A stretch of DNA of 64,000 nucleotides from Odoribacter sp. AF15-53 (GCF_003479425.1 NZ_QUHC01000009.1:62001-126000), one strand, 5' to 3'. Positions 9,895 to 19,900 are shown, counted from the first letter of the stretch. Made by a program: numbers and translations. Notes: generated from the sequence alone by a model not told the origin.

Positions 9895-10224
9895 CTACGG
9901 GAGTTGGTTTTTGATGGATAATAGCTCTTCTTTTATTCCTTTCAAGCGTTTTATGACTTCGAAATGTGATTCGGTTTCCGCTTTCCGGTTTTTAAGTTGT
10001 TGCTGGGCTCCTTTTAACGTCATTCCTTTTTCCTTGACCAGGTGAAAGATCAGGTGAAAGTTGTCAATGTCGGTTTTCGTGAATTGACGGTTTCCCTTTT
10101 TGTTTTTATGGGGTTTGATCACGTCGAATTCTTTCTCCCAGAATCGGATCAGGGAGGTGTTGACCCCGAACATATCGGCCACTTCTCCGATGGTGTAATA
10201 CAACTTTAATGATTCTTCTGTCAT
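9895..10224 (-). CDS. MerR-family transcriptional regulator
   Basis: Protein of 109 aa. The N-terminal winged helix-turn-helix is clear (YTIGEVADMFGVNTSLIRFWE, cut here to its core TIGEVADMFGVNTSLIRFWE), followed by the wing (NKKGNRQFTKTDID) and a short dimerisation helix (KEKGMTLKGAQQQLKNRK). There is no room for a ligand domain, as in the small MerR proteins common in Bacteroidota. The gene lies 17 bases downstream of the M23 peptidase gene on the same strand, so the two probably form an operon. Target unknown. Confidence 0.9.
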   Translation of the reverse strand: MTEESLKLYYTIGEVADMFGVNTSLIRFWEKEFDVIKPHKNKKGNRQFTKTDIDNFHLIFHLVKEKGMTLKGAQQQLKNRKAETESHFEVIKRLKGIKEELLSIKNQLP

Positions 10225-10241
10225 AACAATTGAAAATTGAT

Positions 10242-11216
10242 TTAGTCCATACTTTGGCCCGTGTTATTCGCTATTTCGACTAGTTGTTCGAATTCATCGG
10301 GGGTAAGGTCGTTGAAATAGAAGTTGATAGGGTCGATTGCTTTATCATTTTTCCTGACCTCGTAGTGAAGGTGCGGGCCCGTGGAAAGCCCCGTACTCCC
10401 CAAGTACCCGATGACATCTCCCCGTTTCACTTTCTGGCCTTTTTTTGCCAGGATTTTCTCCATGTGAGCGTACATGGTTTTATAGCTGAATCCGTGATCT
10501 ATAATGACGTGACGGCCGTAGCCTTTGTCAAATTTGCTCTCAACGACAACCCCGTTGCCGGTGGCATAGATCGGGGTCCCTACTGTTCCGGTGAAGTCCA
10601 TCCCTGCATGGAATTTAAGGGTCTTGTAGATGGGGTGCATCCGGTAGCCGAACGAGGAGGTCACTTGGTGAGTGCTTTTATCTTTTAACGAGACCGGAAG
10701 GATCGCGGGAATTGATGCCAGCATGTCGATCTTGTTCTTGGCCAGTTCTTCGATTTTGTCGAAAGATTTGCTTTGAATGTAGATCGCTTTGGATAATTCG
10801 TCAATCTTCTTGGCAGTCCCGATGATCAGGTCCGCGTTGTCGATTTGTCGGAGGTGTTCGTACTGGTCAACTCCTCCCGAACCAGCTCGTCGGATAGACG
10901 AGGGAATAGGGTCGGTTTCGAAAATAACCCGGTAGATGTTGTCATCCCTGGCCTCCATGTCTTTCAGTACGTTGTCCAGGTGTTCTACTTTGTTGCTTAA
11001 TAAGCTGTATTGGGTAAGAACTTCTTCATATTTCCGTTTCAAAAGTTTTTCTTTCGGGGAATCAATGAACGCATAGACAAGGTATAACATGACGATGGCC
11101 AGCGAGAAGCTAGAAAAGAATTTTTTGAATAATCTCCAAAGTGTTTTTCTTAAAGATGATTCTATTTTATCAAATGATAACGTGTCCGAATTAAAATGGT
11201 ACCCTGCTTTTCGCAT
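10242..11216 (-). CDS. M23 family metallopeptidase, membrane anchored
   Basis: Protein of 324 aa. It has a short cytoplasmic N-terminus, one membrane segment (about 36-50, SFSLAIVMLYLVYAF), a coiled-coil stretch (about 55-100), then a LytM/M23 domain (about 200-310). The zinc ligands are visible in HAGMD and HLHYE, with the conserved GYGRHVIIDHG and GSTGLSTGPHLHY surroundings. It is predicted to cleave peptidoglycan cross-bridges, or to regulate such cleavage, in the periplasm. The catalytic residues appear intact. It diverges from alaS and shares a 173-bp promoter region with it. Confidence 0.92.
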   Translation of the reverse strand: MRKAGYHFNSDTLSFDKIESSLRKTLWRLFKKFFSSFSLAIVMLYLVYAFIDSPKEKLLKRKYEEVLTQYSLLSNKVEHLDNVLKDMEARDDNIYRVIFETDPIPSSIRRAGSGGVDQYEHLRQIDNADLIIGTAKKIDELSKAIYIQSKSFDKIEELAKNKIDMLASIPAILPVSLKDKSTHQVTSSFGYRMHPIYKTLKFHAGMDFTGTVGTPIYATGNGVVVESKFDKGYGRHVIIDHGFSYKTMYAHMEKILAKKGQKVKRGDVIGYLGSTGLSTGPHLHYEVRKNDKAIDPINFYFNDLTPDEFEQLVEIANNTGQSMD

Positions 11217-11238
11217 AGTTTACTAATAAAAAATAGTG

Positions 11239-11274
11239 TTTGCGATGCAAAGTTAAAGAAATAATCTAAATTTG
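11239..11274 (+). promoter_or_regulatory. alaS: Possible promoter of alaS
   Basis: TAAATTTG at 11267-11274 fits the Bacteroides -7 box, with TTTG at 11239-11242. The 24-base gap is somewhat longer than the usual 19-21, so the -33 assignment is weak. It overlaps the region of the divergent M23 promoter. Confidence 0.4.
11248..11255 (-). promoter_or_regulatory. Possible -7 box for the M23/merR unit
   Basis: The minus strand reads TAACTTTG, matching the Bacteroides -7 consensus TAnnTTTG, 32 bases upstream of the M23 start codon. I found no clear -33 TTTG at the right spacing. Confidence 0.35.
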
Positions 11275-11389
11275 CAACTTGGTAAACAAGGCAGATCAAA
11301 GTGATAGAGAGGCAAGAGGAACGGTATACATGATAGGATGATAACGTGAAACTCGTGATTTGCGGATGTATTTATTAAATTTTGAATGT

Positions 11390-14017
11390 ATGAAGTCATC
11401 AGAGATCAGACAGAGATTTTTAGATTTTTTTGAGAAGAAATCACATACGATAGTACCTTCGGCTCCGATGGTCATCAAGGGTGACCCGACCCTGATGTTC
11501 ACGAATGCCGGGATGAATCAATTTAAAGATATTATTTTAGGGAACGTACGTCCCAAGGCAACACGGATTGCCGATTCACAAAAATGTTTGCGGGTTTCCG
11601 GGAAGCATAACGATTTGGAGGAAGTGGGACATGATACCTATCATCACACGATGTTCGAGATGTTGGGGAACTGGTCGTTCGGGGATTATTTTAAGAAGGA
11701 AGCGATCGCTTTTGCCTGGGAATTCTTGACGGAAGAGATGAAATTGGACAAGAACCGGTTGTATGCTACCGTGTTCGAGGGAAGTAAAGAGGATCGCCTG
11801 GAGGAAGATAAGGAGGCGTTGGAATACTGGAAACAGTATTTGCCCGAAGATCGGATTCTATACGGGAATAAGAAAGATAATTTTTGGGAAATGGGAGATA
11901 TGGGGCCTTGCGGTCCTTGTTCGGAAATTCATATTGATTTGCGTCCGGAAGAGGAGCGTAAGTTGAAACCGGGGCGTGATCTGGTGAATAAGGATAACCC
12001 GTTGGTGATCGAGATCTGGAACCTGGTGTTCATGCAATATAACCGGAAAGCGGATGGTAGTTTGGAGAATTTGCCGAGTCATCACGTGGATACGGGAATG
12101 GGATTCGAACGTTTGTGTATGGCCGTGCAAGGGAAAACGTCCAATTACGACACGGACGTGTTTACTCCCATTATCGACGAGATCGCTCGTTTGAGCGAGA
12201 AAGAGTATGGTAAGGATGCAGCCGCTGACGTGGCAATGCGGGTGATTGCCGATCACTTGCGCACGATTGCTTTTTCAATTACTGACGGACAATTGCCCTC
12301 GAACGTGAAAGCGGGTTACGTGATTCGCCGGATATTGCGTCGTGCCGTGCGTTACGCTTATACTTTCCTGGATCAAAAAGAGGCTTTCATGTACAAGTTG
12401 GTGCCGGTTTTGATCGAGGTAATGGGAAAACATTACCCGGAGTTATCCGCTCAACAGGTTTTGATCGAACGGGTGATACAAGAGGAAGAAAATGCTTTCT
12501 TGCGCACCTTAGATAAAGGTATAAAATTACTGGATAAGATTATCGAGAAAACCAAGGCCGAAGATTATTTGACCGTACCGGGAAATATCGCTTTCGAGTT
12601 ATATGATACTTACGGGTTCCCGTTGGATTTGACCGAATTGATTCTGAAAGAACACGGCTTGGTTGTTAATCGTCGGGAGTTTAAGGCTGAGATGGAAGCC
12701 CAGAAAGAGCGTTCTCGTTCGGCTGCAGCCGTGAATACGGATGACTGGGTGGAGTTGATTGCTGATGATACTCAGGAGTTCGTGGGGTATGATTACACGG
12801 AGACGGAGGTGCAGATTACCCGCTATCGCCGGATTAGCACGAAAGGTAGGACGCTTTACCAGTTAGTGTTTAATATTACCCCGTTTTATGGCGAGAGTGG
12901 CGGGCAGGTCGGTGATCGTGGTTGGTTGATTTCGGAAACGGAGAAAATAAATATTTGGGATACTCAGAAGGAAAACGGCTTGACGGTTCATATCACGGAT
13001 CGTTTGCCGGAGGATTTGACACAAGTATTCACGGCGAAAGTGGATCTGGATAAACGGGTGGCCACGGAGAATAACCACACGTCGACTCACTTGTTGCATT
13101 ACGCGTTGAGAAAGGTGTTGGGGACTCACGTGGAACAGAAAGGATCGTACGTGAGTGATGAATACCTGCGTTTTGACTTTTCTCATTTCCAGAAAGTGAC
13201 GGACGAGGAGTTGGAAAAGGTGGCGGCTATCGTGAATCGTGAAATTCGGAAGAATTATTCATTGGAGGAAAGTCGTGCGATACCTATCGGTCAGGCAAAG
13301 AAGATGGGAGCCATGGCGATCTTCGGGGAGAAATACGGGGATTTGGTTCGTGTGGTGAAATTTGGGGAATCTGTGGAATTGTGTGGAGGTACGCACGCAC
13401 ACGCCACGGGACAGATCGGGTTCTTCAAGATTGTTTCCGAAAGTTCTGTTTCTGCCGGAGTACGACGTATAGAAGCGATAACGGCAGCCAAGGCCGAAGA
13501 GTATATACTGAATTATTTCAAGATGATGAAAGAAATAGACAGTATGTTCAAGTCGAATCGCGGCGTGTTGGAGAATGTCAGGGAGTTGCTGAACGAGAAT
13601 GAGGGGTTGAAAAAAGATGTCGAGAAGTTCACGCAGGATAGTTTGAAGATCATGAAGGAGGGATGGAAAAACGAAAAGCGTGTTATCCGAGATATCACGA
13701 TGATCGTAAAGACGGTGATGATAGCCCCTGCTAACGTGAAGGATATTGCCTTCCAGTTGAAGGGCGAGTTGAATAACCTGATCCTTGTGATCGGGGGCGT
13801 GTTTAACGATAAGCCTCATTTAACCGTGATGATTAGCGATTCGCTGGTGAAGGATTTCGGGTTACATGCCGGGCAGATCGTGAAAGATGCCGCGCAGGAA
13901 ATGAAAGGCGGCGGTGGGGGACAACCTTTCTTCGCAACTGCCGGAGGATCAAATCCTGAGGGGATCACGAAAGCGATCGAACGAGCCGAAAAATTGATTT
14001 TGGATAAAATTAATTAG
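11390..14017 (+). CDS. alaS: Alanyl-tRNA synthetase
   Basis: Protein of 875 aa. The ATG at 11390 gives the standard N-terminus [17 protein letters not shown]; an in-frame TTG 30 bases upstream is not supported. The class II catalytic core has the expected [17 protein letters not shown] and the [18 protein letters not shown] block. The editing domain carries the zinc motif [10 protein letters not shown] and the [13 protein letters not shown] element, which removes Ser or Gly from tRNA-Ala. The C-Ala domain ends with [14 protein letters not shown]. All catalytic motifs look intact. The gene stands alone, divergent from the M23 peptidase. Confidence 0.98.
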   Translation: MKSSEIRQRFLDFFEKKSHTIVPSAPMVIKGDPTLMFTNAGMNQFKDIILGNVRPKATRIADSQKCLRVSGKHNDLEEVGHDTYHHTMFEMLGNWSFGDYFKKEAIAFAWEFLTEEMKLDKNRLYATVFEGSKEDRLEEDKEALEYWKQYLPEDRILYGNKKDNFWEMGDMGPCGPCSEIHIDLRPEEERKLKPGRDLVNKDNPLVIEIWNLVFMQYNRKADGSLENLPSHHVDTGMGFERLCMAVQGKTSNYDTDVFTPIIDEIARLSEKEYGKDAAADVAMRVIADHLRTIAFSITDGQLPSNVKAGYVIRRILRRAVRYAYTFLDQKEAFMYKLVPVLIEVMGKHYPELSAQQVLIERVIQEEENAFLRTLDKGIKLLDKIIEKTKAEDYLTVPGNIAFELYDTYGFPLDLTELILKEHGLVVNRREFKAEMEAQKERSRSAAAVNTDDWVELIADDTQEFVGYDYTETEVQITRYRRISTKGRTLYQLVFNITPFYGESGGQVGDRGWLISETEKINIWDTQKENGLTVHITDRLPEDLTQVFTAKVDLDKRVATENNHTSTHLLHYALRKVLGTHVEQKGSYVSDEYLRFDFSHFQKVTDEELEKVAAIVNREIRKNYSLEESRAIPIGQAKKMGAMAIFGEKYGDLVRVVKFGESVELCGGTHAHATGQIGFFKIVSESSVSAGVRRIEAITAAKAEEYILNYFKMMKEIDSMFKSNRGVLENVRELLNENEGLKKDVEKFTQDSLKIMKEGWKNEKRVIRDITMIVKTVMIAPANVKDIAFQLKGELNNLILVIGGVFNDKPHLTVMISDSLVKDFGLHAGQIVKDAAQEMKGGGGGQPFFATAGGSNPEGITKAIERAEKLILDKIN

Positions 14018-14066
14018 TTTTTGGTATAAATTTTGTGTAGTCATTCAATATATTAATAAAAATTTA

Positions 14067-14074
14067 TACATTTG
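14067..14074 (+). promoter_or_regulatory. Possible -7 box of the OmpA-like/TPR lipoprotein gene
   Basis: TACATTTG matches the Bacteroides -7 consensus and lies 58 bases upstream of the chosen ATG. No TTTG is seen at the usual -33 spacing. Confidence 0.35.
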
Positions 14075-14132
14075 TTTGGCGAAAAAAGAAAGGTGAACTA
14101 ATTTGAGTATTACAATAAAAATTAAGATGAGT

Positions 14133-15854
14133 ATGAAAAAAACATTAGGTTTTGTTGCCGTTGTTGCCTTATCTGGGTTAATAACTGTTTCTTGTTCTTC
14201 TTTGAATAAAATGAAGAAACGTGCAGGAGAAATTACGTATTCTGTTACTCCAGAAACACTTGTGGCAAAAGGTGGAATGGTTGATTTGAAGATAGACGTA
14301 ACTTTCCCGGCTAAATATTTTAATAAGAAAGTGGCTCTTGAAGCTACTCCCGTGTTAAGGTTTAAAGGCGGTGAGAAAGCTTATGAAATGAAAGCTATCC
14401 AAGGAGAAAAAGTTCAAGGTAATGCAGAGGTGATTCCTTACGAGTCGGGAAAGACTATTTCTTATACGAGTCGTATTTCTTACGAGGATGCTATGAGACT
14501 TTCTGATCTGGAAATTGATATTACCGGATCAAAAGGTGCTAAAAGTGCTAAATTCGAACCGAGAAAAATTGGTGATGGTGTGATTGCTACCGAGACTTTG
14601 GTTGTGAACGCTCCTGCTACTACTCTTGGTGAAGATCAATTCCAAAGAATTATCAAACAACAAGAAGAGGCTGCAATCTATTATTTGATCAATTCAGCTA
14701 ACATCCGTTCTAAAGAAATGACTTCTGAAGAGATGAAGAAGTTGGAAGCTTATATTAAAGAAGCTGCTACCAAAGAAAACATGAATTTGAACAGTATTGA
14801 TGTTAGATCATACGCATCTCCTGATGGAGCTTATGACTTCAACGAGAAATTAGCTAACCAACGTGAAAAAGGTTCTTCTACTTTCTTGAAAAAACAGATG
14901 AAGAAAGGTAAAGTTGAGCAATACAAAGACGAGAATTTCTTTAAGAATTTCGTTGTAGCTGAGGACTGGGAAGGTTTCAAAAAAGCTATGGAAGCATCAA
15001 ATATCCAAGATAAGGAATTGATCCTTCGTGTGTTGGCTATGCACTCTGATCCGGAAGTAAGAGAAAGAGAAATCAGAAATATAGCTTCAGCTTTCGCTGT
15101 TGTTGCTGATCAAATCCTTCCGAAATTGAGAAGATCTTTGTTTGTTGTGAATACCGAGTTGATTGGTAAATCAGATGACGAATTGAAAGCTTTGGCTAAA
15201 TCGGACGCTGCTTCTTTGAATGTTGACGAGTTACTTTACTCTGCTACATTGTTTGATAACAATAATGACAAATTGGCTATCTATCAGGCTTGTATGAGAC
15301 AATTCCCGAATGACTGGAGAGGTTTCAACGACGCTGGTTTGATCCAATTCGAAATGGGTAACATTGCTGAGGCTCAAACGAACTTCAATAAAGCTAACTC
15401 TTTGTCTGCTAACAATCCTGTTATCCAGAATAACTTGGGTGCCGTTGCATTGAAGAATGGCGATTTGAAACAAGCTGAAGTTTATTTTGGTGCAGCAACC
15501 GGAGCCGGTCAAGAAGTTGATTACAACAAGGGTATCATCGCTATCAAGACGGGTGATTATGCTGCTGCTGTTAACTATTTCGGAAAATGCAATTGCGTGA
15601 ACGCTGCTTTGGCTAACGTGCTTGCCGGAAATAACAACGAGGCTTTGAAGAAATTGAACGCTGAAAACAAAGAATGCCCGATGTCTTATTACTTGAAAGC
15701 TGTTATCGGTGCGAGAACTAACGACGCTACGATGGTAATGGAGAACTTGAAGAAAGCATGTTCTTTGAACGCTTCATTCAAACAATTGGCTGCAACCGAT
15801 ATGGAGTTTGCCAAATTTTTCGAAAACAATGACTTTGTTGCAATAACGAAATAA
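14133..15854 (+). CDS. TPR lipoprotein with OmpA-like domain
   Basis: Protein of 573 aa from the ATG at 14133 (14127 is an equal alternative). The signal peptide ends in a lipobox (LITVSC), so it is lipid-anchored. Residues about 20-180 form a beta domain. Around residue 225 the stretch DVRSYASPDGAYDFNEKLA with a following NQREKG resembles the peptidoglycan-binding helix of OmpA-C domains. From about 380 to 520 there are tetratricopeptide-like repeats (WRGFNDAGLIQFEMGNIAEA, NPVIQNNLGAVALKNGDLKQ). It probably links the outer membrane to peptidoglycan or scaffolds an envelope complex. Its codon choice (many GCT, AAC, TTC, AAA) differs from the neighbours and suggests high expression. A strong terminator follows. 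Confidence 0.75.
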   Translation: MKKTLGFVAVVALSGLITVSCSSLNKMKKRAGEITYSVTPETLVAKGGMVDLKIDVTFPAKYFNKKVALEATPVLRFKGGEKAYEMKAIQGEKVQGNAEVIPYESGKTISYTSRISYEDAMRLSDLEIDITGSKGAKSAKFEPRKIGDGVIATETLVVNAPATTLGEDQFQRIIKQQEEAAIYYLINSANIRSKEMTSEEMKKLEAYIKEAATKENMNLNSIDVRSYASPDGAYDFNEKLANQREKGSSTFLKKQMKKGKVEQYKDENFFKNFVVAEDWEGFKKAMEASNIQDKELILRVLAMHSDPEVREREIRNIASAFAVVADQILPKLRRSLFVVNTELIGKSDDELKALAKSDAASLNVDELLYSATLFDNNNDKLAIYQACMRQFPNDWRGFNDAGLIQFEMGNIAEAQTNFNKANSLSANNPVIQNNLGAVALKNGDLKQAEVYFGAATGAGQEVDYNKGIIAIKTGDYAAAVNYFGKCNCVNAALANVLAGNNNEALKKLNAENKECPMSYYLKAVIGARTNDATMVMENLKKACSLNASFKQLAATDMEFAKFFENNDFVAITK

Positions 15855-15872
15855 GTTTTGTTAAAATACATC

Positions 15873-15900
15873 AAAAGGCAATCGTAAGGTTGCCTTTTTT
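15873..15900 (+). terminator. Rho-independent terminator after the OmpA-like/TPR lipoprotein
   Basis: AAAAGGCAA pairs with TTGCCTTTT around an 8-base loop, and the right arm runs into a T-tract (15895-15900). Confidence 0.85.
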
Positions 15901-15940
15901 ATTTACCTTTTTTTTAACACATAGTTTTTTTATGAATGCA

Positions 15941-15948
15941 TATCTTTG
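15941..15948 (+). promoter_or_regulatory. Possible -7 box for the 15963 gene
   Basis: TATCTTTG matches TAnnTTTG 14 bases before the start codon, which implies a very short leader. There is no TTTG at the -33 position. Confidence 0.35.
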
Positions 15949-15962
15949 TATTCTAAAAGTTA

Positions 15963-17273
15963 ATGTGTCGAAGCATGAGGAGTTTTGTAGGTATATTGAT
16001 TATTATTCTTTTCGTTGCTTGTGTACGTAATACGAGTGTACAAGTATCGGGGCGGGTCGAGACGGGTGACTCTGTCGTTTATTTTCAGGTAAACGATAGC
16101 ATGTACAAGTTTCGGCTGGATGATAAACATTATTTTTCAGGGAAAATTGAACTGGAAAAGGGAACGTATGCCCGTTTCCATCCTTACTGGGTTCAAGTTT
16201 TTTTAACACCTGGGGAGGATTTGGAAATCAGTTTGAATAATGTTCGTAATATGCCTAATTCTTTGCAGTTCAAAGGAACGTTAAGCGCGATCAATAACTA
16301 CTTGAAAGAACAACAATACCGATTTGTCGCTATTTATGATGCAAGTTTGCTCCAGTTGGAGGAAAAAGATTTCGTGGATAGAATGCGAGGGAATATTAAC
16401 ACGAGTATTGTTTTGCTGGAAGCTAAGAATTTGGGAGAGGAGTTTACCCGGCTGGAGCGGGAACGAATCAGGTACCGGGTTGCGGAGCAGGCGATGCATT
16501 ATATGCGCGGACGTCTCGCCACGGATGTAGAGTATAAACCGGGTGAGATTTTTGACCAGTTTGTCTCCGAGTTTGATGTGAATAATGAAGAAATGCTCTC
16601 TTTTGATAGCTATCAACGATTCGTGTTGAACTACATGTATTACAAGGGACAGAATCTAAGTATGCGGCGGTTGGTGGACTATATTTTATCTCACGTCAGT
16701 AGTGTCAAAGTACGGGATTATTTATTGTCAGAGGTGGTTTATGGCTATTTTCAGGAGAATGGTCTGAGAGATTCTGATTATTTGCTTGCCGTGTGTTGGA
16801 ATGAAGTTTCGGATACCAGTAAGCTCGTGAAGGTGAAACGTTTGGTTGATCAGTGGCGGAGATTATCTCCGGGTGTTACGGCTCCTAGCGTGTCATTGCA
16901 GAATGATAAAGGGGAGGCTTTATATCTAAAAGATTTGAAAGGGGAATTTTTATATATATGCGCCTGGGCTCCCGGTTATGGCGAAATGAAACCGGATATA
17001 CAGGAGAAATGGAAAGAATTTGCCGGGGAGTACAAGGATAAGAATATCCGTTTCGTGACTTTCTGCATGGGACCTTCCCAAAGCTTGGCGCAGGTGGAAG
17101 ATTTGCCCGGTGAACATTTCGTGGTGAATAATATACATGCTTTTTCTTCCCGTTACATGGTGTCTTTAATGCCCCGCTATATGCTTATCGACCCGGAAGG
17201 CCGGATTGTCGATGTAAACGCACCAAAACCATCGGGCTCCGCTAAATTACTTTTAAGGAGTGTGGGGTTATAA
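15963..17273 (+). CDS. DUF4369/TlpA-like lipoprotein lacking the CxxC motif
   Basis: Protein of 436 aa; ATG 15963, or ATG 15975 four codons later. The signal peptide carries a lipobox (ILFVAC). Residues about 20-110 are a DUF4369-like beta domain (VQVSGRVETGDSVVYFQV, LTPGEDLEISL). The middle is helical. The last 130 residues follow the thioredoxin/TlpA pattern (APSVSLQNDKGEALYLKDL, then RFVTFCMG, LMPRYMLIDPEGRIVD), but where the redox motif is expected (about residue 334) the sequence is WAPGYGEMKP, with no cysteine pair. It is therefore unlikely to be a disulfide oxidoreductase and may bind a partner or ligand instead. Confidence 0.7.
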   Translation: MCRSMRSFVGILIIILFVACVRNTSVQVSGRVETGDSVVYFQVNDSMYKFRLDDKHYFSGKIELEKGTYARFHPYWVQVFLTPGEDLEISLNNVRNMPNSLQFKGTLSAINNYLKEQQYRFVAIYDASLLQLEEKDFVDRMRGNINTSIVLLEAKNLGEEFTRLERERIRYRVAEQAMHYMRGRLATDVEYKPGEIFDQFVSEFDVNNEEMLSFDSYQRFVLNYMYYKGQNLSMRRLVDYILSHVSSVKVRDYLLSEVVYGYFQENGLRDSDYLLAVCWNEVSDTSKLVKVKRLVDQWRRLSPGVTAPSVSLQNDKGEALYLKDLKGEFLYICAWAPGYGEMKPDIQEKWKEFAGEYKDKNIRFVTFCMGPSQSLAQVEDLPGEHFVVNNIHAFSSRYMVSLMPRYMLIDPEGRIVDVNAPKPSGSAKLLLRSVGL

Positions 17274-17283
17274 TTTATTTTTG

Positions 17284-17291
17284 TATATTTG
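17284..17291 (+). promoter_or_regulatory. Possible -7 box for the DUF4369 lipoprotein gene
   Basis: TATATTTG matches TAnnTTTG and lies 127 bases upstream of the ATG at 17418. The -33 element is not evident. Confidence 0.3.
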
Positions 17292-17417
17292 TCGATGTTT
17301 ACAGTGAGTGATATATTGCTTGCTGTGATGTATGGTTTATTATATTGAGCTTGTAAAATAACAGATGAAATTTACATCCATAATGGATTTATGGACGGAC
17401 GACAAAACTTATTTGCT

Positions 17418-18101
17418 ATGAAAAGAATTAGTTTATTTTTGGTACTTGCCACGCTTTTGTTCAGTGCATGTGATAATGACTCGGTGAAAGTACGTGGTGA
17501 AGTAGAAGGTTTAAACGGTACCGTGAAATTGTTGGCAGAGATGCCTGGCGAACCGGGTTTGACGATCTTGGCACAACAAGAAGTGAAGGATGGTAAAATA
17601 GATTTAAGAACGGATCAATTTAAAATTCCGGGAAGAGTTTGGGTGGATATTGATGGAAAAGCGACCGTAGAGGCTATCGTGGACACGAAAGATATGACTT
17701 GGATCAAAGGAAAAATCAAATTCCCGGATCAGATCGAAGCTACCGGTTCCGGTTTGATGGACGAGTACAAGGAAATCAAAAAAATGTACAAGGAGAGATT
17801 CGGTGAAGATATCGAGAAGGTTGACAAGCGAATTGAGAGAATCAGCAAGAAAGAAAAACTTTCCAAAGATGATGAGGTGATGCTGGGTATCCACCAGTTA
17901 CAGAAACAACGTTTCCTGAAAAAACAGGCTAACTGGACAAAAGATTTGATCGTTGCTAATCCTCGTAAAGAAATTTCTTTATTTTTGCTTAAAGATCAGT
18001 TAGTGGATAGTTTGGATTTGCAAAAGAAACTTTTCAACAAGATGGCAATAGAAAATAAAGAGAGTAATATTTACAAAGTGTTGGAAAGTAAATTAAAATA
18101 A
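17418..18101 (+). CDS. DUF4369-type lipoprotein
   Basis: Protein of 227 aa from ATG 17418, which starts the lipoprotein signal MKRISLFLVLATLLFSAC; an upstream in-frame ATG at 17391 would place a polar stretch ahead of it. Residues 20-115 form a DUF4369-like beta domain (VKVRGEVEGLNGTVKLLAE, IPGRVWVDIDGKATVEAIV). The rest is a charged helical region (about 120-225) without the thioredoxin fold that usually follows this domain. It lies after the CxxC-less TlpA relative and before a two-component system. Function unknown; it is probably a periplasm-facing lipoprotein. Confidence 0.65.
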   Translation: MKRISLFLVLATLLFSACDNDSVKVRGEVEGLNGTVKLLAEMPGEPGLTILAQQEVKDGKIDLRTDQFKIPGRVWVDIDGKATVEAIVDTKDMTWIKGKIKFPDQIEATGSGLMDEYKEIKKMYKERFGEDIEKVDKRIERISKKEKLSKDDEVMLGIHQLQKQRFLKKQANWTKDLIVANPRKEISLFLLKDQLVDSLDLQKKLFNKMAIENKESNIYKVLESKLK

Positions 18102-18160
18102 AGCATAAAACCATAATAGTGGTTTTAATTTTCCCGTTTTTATTACTTAGTTGTTTTTTA

Positions 18161-18188
18161 GAGGTACCTTACCCGGGTACCTCTTTTT
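18161..18188 (+). terminator. Rho-independent terminator after the DUF4369 lipoprotein
   Basis: GAGGTACC and GGTACCTC form a perfect 8-bp stem with a 7-base loop, followed by TTTTT. It lies 60 bases past the stop codon and overlaps the frame-open extension of the downstream kinase gene, which supports a later start for that gene. Confidence 0.9.
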
Positions 18189-18261
18189 CATGATATTTTT
18201 TTCCAAGTCATTGCATTGTGACATAAAAAATGCTATTTTCGCTGATTGTATATGGCAGCTT

Positions 18262-19866
18262 ATGATAAAAAAAATAATAATCAGAATATTATCTATCATT
18301 ATGCTTATCGCTTTTATTGCGGTGGTAAGCGTGCAATGGATTTGGATAAAATATAGTATGCGGGAGGGAGAAGCTCGTTTTACTTCCAAAGTATATGATG
18401 TTTTAGGGAAAGCTGTTAATCTGGTGGAGCAAACCAATAATATCCGTCTTTTTAATGATGTGAAGGAGCAATACACGCAGGTAGAAGAGGTTATTTCTGC
18501 GATGAATCATCCTCAGGATTCGGTTGGCATGAATGAGGAGGAATTGAATAATAATATGGTATCTGTTTTTTCGTTCCAGTACACGTTAGGTAAAAATAAT
18601 GAGGGACAAAAAAGTAGTAATATTTCCAATACTTTCCGGATTCTGATGAACACGGGGGGACAGATGCTTCCGGGATATGTCGTGGAAAGAGATAAGGATA
18701 TGCTCTACCAGGTGATGCGTTCGGCGACAACAGAGGGGGAGAGGTTGGCGGATTCGGTGGAACGTCAGCGGATGACTGATTTGGTGAGAGATTTCGTGAT
18801 CCGTTACCTGAAAGAGAAAGATCCCCAGAACGCGCAAGTGGAAAAACGACTTGAAAATGTTGACTTGAATCCTTATTTAAAAGAGGAAATGATCAACACG
18901 GGAATCACGAACCCGTTCACGTGGAAGATTATGACCCGTGAGCAAATTGTTCAATATATCCGAGAACACGGCAAAAAAGGTTTTTATTACGTGGAATTGT
19001 TCCCGAATGACCAGACCACGAAGGATGCAAACCTGTGTGTCATGTTTAACGCAAAGGATTCGCTATTTTATAATAATATGGGGTGGATGTTCATCGCTTC
19101 CGGTTTTTGTATTATCGGTTTGATGAGTGTGTTGATTATCACGATCATCATTATCATGCGGCAACAGAAATTGTCGGTGATCAAGAATGATTTCATTAAT
19201 AACATGACTCACGAGTTTAAAACTCCCTTGGCCACGATCTCTTTGGCTACGGCCGCTATCGAGAAAGAGAAGGTGTTGAATGACCGAACCCAGATATTGA
19301 AATTCAATTCAATGATTCGGAATGAGAATGAACGGATGAACAAGTACGTGGAGCGAATCTTGTTACAGGCAAAATTGGATCGCAGAGAGGTACATTTGAA
19401 GAAGGTTCCGGTGAATTTGAACGTGTTGGTGGACGAGAGCGTGGAGCATTTCCGTTTGCAGGTAGAAGAACGGGGAGGTGTTATCCGGGCGGAATTGGAC
19501 CCGGAGGGATATGTGCTGTCGGCTGACGAAGTACACATGATGAATGTGGTTTGTAATTTGATTGATAACGCGATCAAATATTCGCATGATTCGTTGAATA
19601 TATATATTTACACGAAGCGGGAAGGAAATCGCTTTATTATCGGAGTTCGGGATACCGGGATTGGGATTCCGAAAGAAGCACAGGATAAGGTGTTTAAACG
19701 ATTTTACCGGGTTCCTAGCGGGAACGTGCATAATGTGAAAGGATTCGGCCTGGGGTTGAGTTACGCGAAATCTATCGTGGAATTGCATGGAGGGGAAATT
19801 CGCCTGACTTCCAAGAAGAATAAAGGTACTTTGGTGGAGATTATTTTTAAAATGGAAGATGAGTGA
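18262..19866 (+). CDS. Sensor histidine kinase (RprX-like)
   Basis: Protein of 534 aa. The ATG at 18262 is chosen because it opens the first membrane helix (KKIIIRILSIIMLIAFIAVV); the frame extends upstream, but only through a terminator. A periplasmic sensor region (about 30-275) is followed by a second membrane helix (about 275-300). The HisKA domain has the phospho-acceptor His at about 316 (NNMTHEFKTPLATISL). The ATPase domain has the N box (NLIDNAIKYSHDS), G1 box (GVRDTGIGIPKE) and G2 box (KGFGLGLSYAKSIVELHGG). It pairs with the response regulator 58 bases downstream, and the pair resembles RprX/RprY of Bacteroides. The signal is unknown. Confidence 0.93.
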   Translation: MIKKIIIRILSIIMLIAFIAVVSVQWIWIKYSMREGEARFTSKVYDVLGKAVNLVEQTNNIRLFNDVKEQYTQVEEVISAMNHPQDSVGMNEEELNNNMVSVFSFQYTLGKNNEGQKSSNISNTFRILMNTGGQMLPGYVVERDKDMLYQVMRSATTEGERLADSVERQRMTDLVRDFVIRYLKEKDPQNAQVEKRLENVDLNPYLKEEMINTGITNPFTWKIMTREQIVQYIREHGKKGFYYVELFPNDQTTKDANLCVMFNAKDSLFYNNMGWMFIASGFCIIGLMSVLIITIIIIMRQQKLSVIKNDFINNMTHEFKTPLATISLATAAIEKEKVLNDRTQILKFNSMIRNENERMNKYVERILLQAKLDRREVHLKKVPVNLNVLVDESVEHFRLQVEERGGVIRAELDPEGYVLSADEVHMMNVVCNLIDNAIKYSHDSLNIYIYTKREGNRFIIGVRDTGIGIPKEAQDKVFKRFYRVPSGNVHNVKGFGLGLSYAKSIVELHGGEIRLTSKKNKGTLVEIIFKMEDE

Positions 19867-19900
19867 GGGGACGGGTTGAAAAGTATAGAGTTGGAATGAT

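Noticed and set aside
13259..13819. 186-codon minus-strand frame inside alaS
   Set aside because: It is long but rich in H and R, as expected for the reverse of GC-rich coding sequence, and alaS is unmistakable.
18151..18261. N-terminal extension of the histidine kinase from 18151
   Set aside because: The extension runs through a clear rho-independent terminator (18161-18188), and the ATG at 18262 opens the first membrane helix.
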